Below, piece after piece: positions 1 through 6,053 of a stretch of 7,742 nucleotides of DNA. A model generated the notes under the pieces. The model ran no database searches, was not told the DNA's origin, and saw only the letters and a program-made list of their open reading frames with translations. The DNA comes from an uncultured Porphyromonadaceae bacterium (GTDB lineage: Bacteria; Bacteroidota; Bacteroidia; Bacteroidales; Muribaculaceae). The stretch lies in the NCBI GenBank assembly GCA_947174225.1, contig CAMWIF010000114.1, positions 1-7,742 on the forward strand, in the 5' to 3' direction. Position 1 is the first letter of the stretch. The number at the start of each line of letters is the position of its first letter. A program made the position numbers and the translations under genes.

Positions 1-52
1 AATTGATATACCAAATAGTATGCCGAAAAGTGGTAAAACGGAGAAAAATCAT

Positions 53-60
53 TAAATTTG
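53..60 (+). promoter_or_regulatory. Candidate Bacteroidetes -7 box upstream of the DUF4293 gene
   Basis: TAAATTTG fits the TAnnTTTG -7 consensus used by the primary sigma factor of Bacteroidetes. Transcription would start a few bases downstream, near 66, giving a leader of about 75 nt. No clear TTTG -33 element lies at the expected distance upstream, so the call rests on the -7 box and on its position ahead of a gene. Confidence 0.42.
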
Positions 61-104
61 CAATCTGAAAAAAAGAGGGGGTACGGGATAACATCTCATC
101 CACC

Positions 105-139
105 CTAAATCTTAAACTCTAAACTCTAAACCTTAAACC
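105..139 (+). repeat. Five tandem YTAAAYY heptamers abutting the start codon
   Basis: Five in-phase 7-bp units read CTAAATC, TTAAACT, CTAAACT, CTAAACC and TTAAACC. All obey YTAAAYY, and the array ends one base before the ATG at 141. It occupies the place where a ribosome binding site would be, and there is no purine-rich Shine-Dalgarno motif. Being C/T/A-only and unstructured, it could keep the initiation region open. Because 7 is not a multiple of 3 and the array is upstream of the ATG, a change in copy number would alter leader length, not the protein. Confidence 0.8.
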
Positions 140-140
140 A

Positions 141-611
141 ATGGTAATACAACGCTGGCAATCTCTCCTTCTCCTTGTTGCGGCTGTGATGATGGGCGTC
201 TTCACATTTTGCTCGCTCGGTCAGATGACGACCACTGACTTCACATTTAACTTCACAAGTATGGGTTTCACCTATGAAGGTGAGGCTACCGACGGGGCAC
301 CGACAGGTACCTATATGTCGACTTGGTTTTTCTTTGTGGTGTCGCTGACATCAGCAGTGCTCCTGCTTATTGATATTTTTCTTTATGGCAACCTTCCTTT
401 GCAGAAGAAGGTGGCATGGATCGGAATACTCTTCATTGTGGGAGCCTCTTCCATAGCTGCCACGTTGGGTTATACTGCCATACCGGGAGGCACAATTGGA
501 TGGTCAACTGTGATAATCTGCCCGCTGTTGGCATTGGCGGCAACTTTGTTTGCGTTAAACAGAATTCAGAGCGACCACAATAAACTTCGTTCCGTGGATA
601 GAATACGTTGA
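141..611 (+). CDS. DUF4293 family four-helix inner-membrane protein
   Basis: This is a 156-residue membrane protein of the DUF4293 family, found in Bacteroidetes and without an assigned function. Four hydrophobic segments are visible at about residues 6-25, 60-83, 89-112 and 120-140. A polar loop at about 28-58, rich in T, F and G, probably lies outside the membrane. The N-terminal MVIQRWQSLLLL and the charged C-terminal tail NRIQSDHNKLRSVDRIR are the family's characteristic ends, as I recall them, so the protein looks complete. The ATG follows directly on the heptamer array, with no Shine-Dalgarno sequence. A promoter-like box lies 80 bases upstream and a strong terminator 37 bases downstream, so it is probably transcribed alone or as the last gene of a unit entering from the left. 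The family call is fairly secure; the role is unknown. Confidence 0.85.
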   Translation: MVIQRWQSLLLLVAAVMMGVFTFCSLGQMTTTDFTFNFTSMGFTYEGEATDGAPTGTYMSTWFFFVVSLTSAVLLLIDIFLYGNLPLQKKVAWIGILFIVGASSIAATLGYTAIPGGTIGWSTVIICPLLALAATLFALNRIQSDHNKLRSVDRIR

Positions 612-647
612 TTCTGAGCTTTCTTTTCTGATAAAAATATAAACCGG

Positions 648-687
648 AGCTGCCGTCTGAAATTATTTTAGACGGTTGCTTTTTTTT
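648..687 (+). terminator. Intrinsic terminator after the DUF4293 gene
   Basis: CCGTCT (653-658) pairs with AGACGG (670-675). The helix continues inward through a G-T wobble and three A-T pairs to a TTA loop. Outward, AGC (648-650) can pair with GCT (678-680) across a two-base internal loop. Eight T residues follow at 680-687. This is a textbook rho-independent terminator on the + strand that separates the DUF4293 gene from proS. Confidence 0.9.
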
Positions 688-702
688 AAGCGTTATTTTT
701 TG

Positions 703-710
703 TAACTTTG
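703..710 (+). promoter_or_regulatory. Candidate Bacteroidetes -7 box for proS
   Basis: TAACTTTG matches TAnnTTTG exactly and sits just downstream of the terminator, as expected for the first promoter of the next unit. Initiation would fall near 716, giving a proS leader of about 230 nt. The -33 position is covered by the T-run of the terminator, so a proper TTTG is not evident. Confidence 0.5.
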
Positions 711-770
711 TAAGTGCATATTAAGTAGCTCTTATGAATTAGTTGTAGTAATGATTCTAACTAAACCTTT

Positions 771-784
771 GGGCACTTATGCCC
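771..784 (+). other. Small hairpin in the proS leader
   Basis: GGGCA and TGCCC form a perfect 5-bp stem around a CTTA loop. The sequence after it is U-rich but broken by other bases (TTATTCATAATTTTATG), so a weak pause or attenuator is conceivable. The stem is too short to call a terminator. Confidence 0.45.
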
Positions 785-848
785 TTATTCATAATTTTAT
801 GTGCTAATTTATTTGAGATGCTTAGGCAAAATTTTTAATATGTTTTTA

Positions 849-863
849 TACTACCCGGTAGTA
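849..863 (+). promoter_or_regulatory. 15-nt perfect palindrome in the proS leader
   Basis: TACTACC and GGTAGTA are perfect inverted 7-mers around a single C. As RNA this gives a 6-bp stem with a three-base loop. As DNA it looks like an operator for a dimeric regulator. It lies about 140 bases after the putative promoter and 84 bases before the proS ATG. No regulator is known for it, so the function is inference. Confidence 0.35.
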
Positions 864-946
864 GCCTTGAATTGTCTTCTCAGCTGCTTGGCTCCTACTG
901 TCCATAACAATAAAATTAAGAATAATCAGAACCTACCATAATAGAT

Positions 947-2428
947 ATGGCAAAAGAATTAAAAGACCTTACGAAACGTAGTGAAGACTACTCTAAATGG
1001 TATAACGAACTTGTAGTAAAAGCTGATCTCGCTGAGCAAAGTGCGGTCAGGGGATGTATGGTAATCAAGCCATATGGGTATGCTATATGGGAAAAGATGC
1101 AACAAACCCTTGATAAGATGTTTAAGGAGACGGGAGTGCAGAATGCATATTTCCCGTTGCTAATCCCCAAATCATATCTTTGCAGGGAAGCTGAACACGT
1201 TGAGGGCTTTGCCAAAGAATGTGCGATTGTCACCCACTATCGTCTGAAGAATGACCCGGACGGTAAAGGTGTGGTGGTAGATCCTGCGGCGCGTCTTGAG
1301 GAGGAGCTGATCATTCGTCCTACTTCCGAGACCATCATATGGGGAACGTTTAAAAACTGGATTCACAGTTATCGAGACCTTCCGCTTCTAATCAACCAGT
1401 GGGCTAATGTGATGCGCTGGGAGATGCGCACCCGTATGTTCCTCCGTACCTCAGAGTTCTTGTGGCAAGAGGGTCACTGTGCCCACGCCACAGCCGAAGA
1501 GTCGGAGAAGAGAACAGTGCAGATGATTAACCTCTATGCCGATTTCGTGGAGAACTATATGGCGATTCCGGTTATCAAAGGTGTGAAGACTGCTAACGAG
1601 CGTTTTGCCGGTGCGATCAACACATATACAATTGAGGCAATGATGCAGGATGGCAAGGCTCTTCAGTCGGGCACCTCGCATAATCTGGGACAGAATTTTG
1701 CCAAAGCATTTGATGTGACCTTTATGAACAAGGAGAATAAACCCGAATCAGTTTGGGCTAATTCCTGGGGTGTGTCAACTCGTCTTATGGGCGCCTTGAT
1801 TATGACCCATTCCGACGATAATGGACTTGTGCTTCCGCCCCATCTTGCTCCTATACAGGTTGTAATCGTTCCGATTTATAAGAATAATGCACAGCTTGAA
1901 GAGATCAGTAAGGCTGTGGCTCCGATAGTGGAGAAACTTAAGAAACTCGGTGTAAGCGTCAAATATGATGATGCCGACAATAAGCGTCCCGGTTTCAAGT
2001 TTGCTGATTACGAGCTTAAAGGTGTGCCTATCCGTCTTGCTCTCGGTGCCCGTGATCTTGAGAACGGCACAATTGAGATGATGCGGCGCGACACCCTCGA
2101 AAAGCAGACCTTGCCGATTGAGGGCATTGCAGAGAAGGTGGCTGCCGAACTCGAAGACATTCAGAACAGCCTTTATCAGCGTGCATTGAAACTCCGTAAC
2201 GACCGCACATATAAGGTAGACAGTTATGATGAGTTTAAGGAGAAGATTGAGGATGGCGGTTTCTTCCTTTGCCATTGGGACGGCACTGCTGAGACAGAGG
2301 AGAAAATAAAAGAAGACACCAAGGCTACCATCCGTTGCATTCCTCTCGGCGGTGAAGAGGAGGAGGGTGTATGTATGGTGACAGGCAAACCCTCCAAGCG
2401 TCGTGTCATCATAGCGCGTTCATATTGA
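947..2428 (+). CDS. proS: Prolyl-tRNA synthetase, archaeal/eukaryotic-type class II
   Basis: This cytoplasmic enzyme activates proline with ATP and charges tRNA-Pro. At 493 residues it is the shorter form without the bacterial editing insertion. It shows the class II core: RPTSE at 124-128, motif 2 in the segment about 152-177 (QWANVMRWEM to FLWQEGH), and motif 3 at about 275-298 (GVSTRLMGALIMTHSDDNG). An anticodon-binding domain starts near residue 303 (IQVVIVPIYKN), and a C-terminal domain carries Cys442, Cys464 and Cys476. The protein ends in RSY; a terminal tyrosine is typical of this ProRS type. The ATG at 947 gives the family's usual start, MAKELKDLTKRS. It has no Shine-Dalgarno sequence but a long leader. 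A peptidase gene starts 16 bases after its stop, so the two are probably co-transcribed. Nothing is missing. Confidence 0.97.
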   Translation: MAKELKDLTKRSEDYSKWYNELVVKADLAEQSAVRGCMVIKPYGYAIWEKMQQTLDKMFKETGVQNAYFPLLIPKSYLCREAEHVEGFAKECAIVTHYRLKNDPDGKGVVVDPAARLEEELIIRPTSETIIWGTFKNWIHSYRDLPLLINQWANVMRWEMRTRMFLRTSEFLWQEGHCAHATAEESEKRTVQMINLYADFVENYMAIPVIKGVKTANERFAGAINTYTIEAMMQDGKALQSGTSHNLGQNFAKAFDVTFMNKENKPESVWANSWGVSTRLMGALIMTHSDDNGLVLPPHLAPIQVVIVPIYKNNAQLEEISKAVAPIVEKLKKLGVSVKYDDADNKRPGFKFADYELKGVPIRLALGARDLENGTIEMMRRDTLEKQTLPIEGIAEKVAAELEDIQNSLYQRALKLRNDRTYKVDSYDEFKEKIEDGGFFLCHWDGTAETEEKIKEDTKATIRCIPLGGEEEEGVCMVTGKPSKRRVIIARSY

Positions 2429-2444
2429 TAAAAATTGGTTTGTA

Positions 2445-4631
2445 ATGAACTACAGATACAGTATATTAATGGCATCAGCCCTTTTAATAGGAGGGGCTGA
2501 TGTTGCTGCATCTACGCTCAGAGTAGAAGACTACTGTGATGTGAATGTTTCGGCTCCTGCCAAGATTAAGGATATAACTCCGCTTGAAGGGGGTGAAACT
2601 TATGCTGCCATCAGCGATGATGGTAAGAGCATTGACATATACAGCTATAAGACTGGAAAGAAAACCGGAGAACTCTTCAGCATCAGCGGACAGAAAGGTG
2701 AACTTAAAATACAGGATTTTGAAGGCTTCTCGATAAGTGCAAACGGTAAGAAGATTCTTCTTTGGAATAATTCGGAGCAGATTTACCGTTATAGCTTTAC
2801 GGCTGACTATTATGTGTATGACACTTTCCGTTCCACCGTGAAAAGGGTAAGTGCCGGAGGTCCACAGCGAGGTGCGGTGATTTCACACGACGGGCGTTTC
2901 GTAGCTTATATACGTGATAATAATATTTTTATTTCCAGCCTTGATTATGGCACAGATAATCAAATCACTCAGGATGGCGAGAGAAATAAAATAATCAACG
3001 GTGCCCCGGATTGGAGTTATGAGGAGGAATTCGGGATGCTCAACACACTTTGCTGGAGCGGTGATGACAATGTGCTGGCTTTCCTAAGATTTGATGAGAG
3101 TGCGGTTCCGACTTATTCTTTTGATGACTATAGAAGTTTCTGCGACTCTGACCCGATGGATGATCCGTATCCAACAGCGTATAAGTATAAGTATCCTCTT
3201 GCAGGATATGGCAATTCTAAGGTGACGGTTAATGCCTATGACCTCGACAACCGAGTAATCAAGAAGATGGATCTTCCGATTACTGACACTGACTATGTGC
3301 CATCGCTTCAGTTTGGTGGTGCCGACGGTCAGCGTCTTATGGTTATGATTCTGAATCACGACCAGAATCACCTTCGTCTTTTCGACGTAAACCCTCTTTC
3401 TACCGTTGGAAAGCAAATCTATACCGATTCATCGGAAGCATGGTTAAGTCCTACTACCTATCAGATGGTGGAATACGGCAAGGATGGCTTTGTAATTGCG
3501 AGCGAGAAAAGTGGTTATCGCCATCTGTACCAGTATGACTATAGCGGAGCGTTGCGTAAGCAGATTACAAAGGGTGAATTTAATGTGACTGCCTACTATG
3601 GTAAGGATGCTCTTGGACAATATTTTATGCAGACCACTTCGCTTGGTGCCATCAATCGTAATATAGGAGTGGTCGATGCAAAGGGAGTGTTCAGCCTGCT
3701 TAATAAGGAGGAGGGTAATGCCGCTGCCAACTTCAGTACAACTAAGAGTTACTATGTACAGACGTATAGTAGTGCTTCACAAGCTCCTCAGTATCGCATT
3801 TTCAACTCCAAAGGCGTAAAGATGTGCGATCTTGAGCTTAACGATGCCTATATGAAGAAATATGCTTCTGCTCCGAAGATGGAATTCTTGAAGGTTAAGA
3901 ATGATGCCGGAGAGGAGATGAATGCATATATCATTAAGCCTGCGGATTTCAGTGAGTCGAAAAAGTATCCTTTGATGATGTATCAGTATAATGGTCCGGA
4001 TTCACAGGAGGTTCTCAACCGCTGGAGAATGGAGGGCATTTTCTATATTGCTTCTCAGGGTTATGTGGTAGCGGCTGTCGACGGACGTGGCACCGGTAAC
4101 CGTAGTCGTAAATGGGCATATAGCGTGTATAAGAAACTTGGTGTGCTGGAGACTGAAGATCAGATTGCGGGTGCAAAGTATTTTGCTTCGCTGCCCTATG
4201 TGGATTCCAACCGCCTCTCTTGTTTCGGCTGGAGCTATGGTGGCTATATGACTCTGATGGAAATGGGCGCAAAGAACTCTCCTTTTAAAGCCGGTGTCGC
4301 AATGGCACCCGTCACAGACTGGCATTGGTATGACGCTATTTATACCGAGCGATTTATGCTAACGCCGGGTCAGAACAAGGATGGCTACCATATAAGCTCT
4401 GCTATGGGTCGCACTTCCGGTGTAAACGGTCGCCTTCTCATTATGTCGGGCACCAGTGATGACAATGTTCATTTCTACAATACTCTTAAATATTCTTCAA
4501 AGATGAATTTTGAGGGTAAGATTTTCGATATGATGGCTTACACCGGATTTGAGCATAGCTTAAGAATGTGTAATGCAAGAGTTCAACTTTTCAGAAAAGT
4601 GGTAGATTTCCTAAACACTAATTTGAAATAG
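2445..4631 (+). CDS. Secreted dipeptidyl peptidase IV, peptidase family S9B
   Basis: This 728-residue serine peptidase removes Xaa-Pro (and Xaa-Ala) dipeptides from peptide N-termini. A signal peptide spans about residues 1-22, with likely signal peptidase I cleavage after VAA and no lipobox, so the enzyme should be periplasmic. Residues from about 85 to 440 form the DPPIV_N beta-propeller, including DWSYEEEFG at 189-197, whose glutamates bind the substrate amino terminus. The Peptidase_S9 domain covers about 500-728. Tyr515 (YNGP) would be the oxyanion tyrosine; the catalytic triad is Ser597 in GWSYGG, Asp672 in GTSDDNVHF and His704 in GFEHS; Asn674 matches the substrate-binding Asn of human DPP IV. 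All key residues are intact, and the length suits bacterial DPP IV. It follows proS by 16 bases without its own evident promoter. Prolyl tripeptidyl peptidase is a related alternative, but the DWxYEEE and DDNVHF motifs fit DPP IV best. Confidence 0.94.
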   Translation: MNYRYSILMASALLIGGADVAASTLRVEDYCDVNVSAPAKIKDITPLEGGETYAAISDDGKSIDIYSYKTGKKTGELFSISGQKGELKIQDFEGFSISANGKKILLWNNSEQIYRYSFTADYYVYDTFRSTVKRVSAGGPQRGAVISHDGRFVAYIRDNNIFISSLDYGTDNQITQDGERNKIINGAPDWSYEEEFGMLNTLCWSGDDNVLAFLRFDESAVPTYSFDDYRSFCDSDPMDDPYPTAYKYKYPLAGYGNSKVTVNAYDLDNRVIKKMDLPITDTDYVPSLQFGGADGQRLMVMILNHDQNHLRLFDVNPLSTVGKQIYTDSSEAWLSPTTYQMVEYGKDGFVIASEKSGYRHLYQYDYSGALRKQITKGEFNVTAYYGKDALGQYFMQTTSLGAINRNIGVVDAKGVFSLLNKEEGNAAANFSTTKSYYVQTYSSASQAPQYRIFNSKGVKMCDLELNDAYMKKYASAPKMEFLKVKNDAGEEMNAYIIKPADFSESKKYPLMMYQYNGPDSQEVLNRWRMEGIFYIASQGYVVAAVDGRGTGNRSRKWAYSVYKKLGVLETEDQIAGAKYFASLPYVDSNRLSCFGWSYGGYMTLMEMGAKNSPFKAGVAMAPVTDWHWYDAIYTERFMLTPGQNKDGYHISSAMGRTSGVNGRLLIMSGTSDDNVHFYNTLKYSSKMNFEGKIFDMMAYTGFEHSLRMCNARVQLFRKVVDFLNTNLK

Positions 4632-4646
4632 TCTGAGGCATTGCCA

Positions 4647-4678
4647 TTTTTGACTATACGATGGTATACATAAGTTTT
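4647..4678 (+). promoter_or_regulatory. Weak promoter-like pair ahead of the unknown membrane gene
   Basis: A TTTG (4649-4652) stands 18 bases before TAAGTTTT (4671-4678), which misses the TAnnTTTG consensus only at its last base. It lies in the 66-nt gap after the peptidase gene, where I see no convincing terminator. The next two genes may therefore have their own start or simply be read through from proS. Confidence 0.28.
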
Positions 4679-4697
4679 TTCAATAATTCTAAAGATT

Positions 4698-6053
4698 ATG
4701 GAGGATTTTGAAAAGGTAACCAGTATTCAGCTTTATAAGTTATGGAAGAATTTGACCATAGGTATGGTGACTGTCATTGTTATGATGACCATGTCGAAGC
4801 TTCTGCCATATTTCCTGTCGCCTGTAGTGGCACTTGTATGTGCTGCAGGGCTATATACTTTCATTTACGACAGTAAGGTCAAACGTGATACGTCATGTAT
4901 GATCATTCCTTTCGGAATGTTGTATGCGCTTGTGGGCTATTCTTTTGTCACTATCTTTCTGAATGTGCTTTATGCTTGGGGAATTAAGTCGATAGCCCAT
5001 GAATTTGTGTTTTTCACAAATCCCTTTGTGCCGTCGCTTATTATGAATCCGGTATGCTTTATTGTCTTCGTATATCTTACGATAATGAGAAAGAAACTCC
5101 CGATATGCAATGTATGCCGTATGAGGGGAGATAAGGATTATGAGCATGGTTCTCTCAGAAAGCTATTTAATGAGGAGATACATTTCCAATTGCGTAACCT
5201 TTCCATACTCTTTGGTTTGCTTACAGTAATTGTGTGGGGATATTATTTCATATTCTATGTCAACATCAATATCAACAATCGCGACTGGTATGTATTCACT
5301 TGGGTAACGACCATATGCTTTGTGCTCGATGAGATATACTTCGGTGCAAGATACTATAACCTGTATCTTGACCTGAGAGAGAGCAATGAGATTATCACTC
5401 AGGAGGAGCTTCAGGATATGACTGCGAAGACTTATCTGCGCTATTATGTGATATGCGGCAACAGTATGTATGTTGATACTCATGTAATTGATGTTAACAC
5501 TCCCTATAAAGAGGTGATAGATACTCCGTTTGCTACAAAGCGCACTATGAATGGCATCTCGGTTGACGAGGTGAAGCGTATCATAAAACGTATGACGGGT
5601 GTTGATGGTGATTTAAGATTCTTTTATGGCAGAAAATCATCGGAGCTTACCAACCAGAGTCTGTTGCGCTATTTCTACTTTCTTGAAGGGACTCCCGATG
5701 ATTATCCGGAACTTAACACCGACGGAGAATGGATGGATTTTGACAAAATCAAATATTATTATTCCAATAATCCGGGTAAGCTCGCTGATATTATGGTGAC
5801 TGATACCACACGCCTTGCAACGATAATTCTCACAGAGAAGACATTTGATGAACGTGGATATAGAAAGTCAAAGATAAAATTCTATAATCCGAGCTTCAAT
5901 TTGCATGATGTGAGGAAGTCGGAATTGGATTTTCAGGATGACAAATGGATTCAGATTTCTCTTTTCAATTCAGACACGCCGTTATATGGACTTAAGAAAT
6001 GGTGGAGGGAATTTCTTGGAGACAGGAAGAAAAAGTCTAATTCAATAGGTTGA
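4698..6053 (+). CDS. Six-helix membrane protein of unknown family with a large cytoplasmic C-terminal domain
   Basis: I do not recognise this 451-residue protein. Hydrophobic segments fall at about residues 19-38, 41-57, 66-95, 109-130, 168-189 and 197-217. Basic loops at 58-64 (SKVKRD) and 131-167 predict that both ends are cytoplasmic. The second loop holds a CxxC pair (Cys137, Cys140) followed by RMRGDKDYEHG, possibly a metal or redox site, though no second Cys pair is nearby. From about 218 to 451 runs a soluble, aromatic and charged domain (for example KIKYYYSNNPGKLADIM), ending in a basic tail. It has no signal peptide of the cleaved kind and no motif of a kinase, transporter or peptidase that I can see. 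Its stop codon overlaps the miaA start by one base (TGATG), so the pair is translationally coupled. The coding call is strong; the function is unknown. Confidence 0.85.
   Translation: MEDFEKVTSIQLYKLWKNLTIGMVTVIVMMTMSKLLPYFLSPVVALVCAAGLYTFIYDSKVKRDTSCMIIPFGMLYALVGYSFVTIFLNVLYAWGIKSIAHEFVFFTNPFVPSLIMNPVCFIVFVYLTIMRKKLPICNVCRMRGDKDYEHGSLRKLFNEEIHFQLRNLSILFGLLTVIVWGYYFIFYVNININNRDWYVFTWVTTICFVLDEIYFGARYYNLYLDLRESNEIITQEELQDMTAKTYLRYYVICGNSMYVDTHVIDVNTPYKEVIDTPFATKRTMNGISVDEVKRIIKRMTGVDGDLRFFYGRKSSELTNQSLLRYFYFLEGTPDDYPELNTDGEWMDFDKIKYYYSNNPGKLADIMVTDTTRLATIILTEKTFDERGYRKSKIKFYNPSFNLHDVRKSELDFQDDKWIQISLFNSDTPLYGLKKWWREFLGDRKKKSNSIG

Larger units (their letters stand above)
711..946 (+). other. 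Long proS leader / intergenic region with small inverted repeats
   Basis: This AT-rich stretch has no protein gene of normal size. It contains an inverted repeat TTAGTT/AACTAA (739-744 and 759-764), a GGGCA-CTTA-TGCCC hairpin (771-784) and a perfect palindrome (849-863). AAGTAGCT (723-730) can pair over a distance with AGCTGCTT (882-889), with one G-U pair. AGTAG (860-864) can pair with CTACT (895-899), which would compete with the palindrome. Two short reading frames also lie here (751-807 and 840-941). I recognise no riboswitch, no T-box motif and no run of proline codons. A regulatory leader is possible but unproven. Confidence 0.4.

Noticed and set aside
1..68. 3' end of a gene entering from the left
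   Set aside because: Two forward frames are open to the edge, with stops at 53-55 and 66-68, but the 17 to 21 residues visible match nothing I can name. The tail cannot be told from non-coding sequence.
137..140. Shine-Dalgarno sequences at the start codons
   Set aside because: None of the + strand genes has a clear purine-rich AGGAGG-like motif at the right distance. This is normal for Bacteroidetes and not a sign of wrong starts.
711..946. A T-box riboswitch or proline attenuator of the classic kind
   Set aside because: There is no T-box-like AGGGTGGNACCGCG sequence, no intrinsic terminator inside the leader, and no run of proline codons. T-boxes are also not typical of this phylum.
1775..2275. 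A 166-codon open frame on the - strand inside proS
   Set aside because: It lies wholly antisense to a highly conserved synthetase gene, has no recognisable domain, and is explained by codon bias of the + strand gene. The same holds for the other antisense frames within proS, the peptidase, the membrane protein and miaA.
4632..4697. Terminator after the peptidase gene (GGCA-T-TGCC followed by T residues)
   Set aside because: The inverted repeat has only one base for a loop and four pairs, so it cannot form a stable hairpin.
6050..6052. TTG as the start of miaA
   Set aside because: An ATG follows immediately in frame at 6053 and forms the common TGATG overlap with the preceding stop codon.
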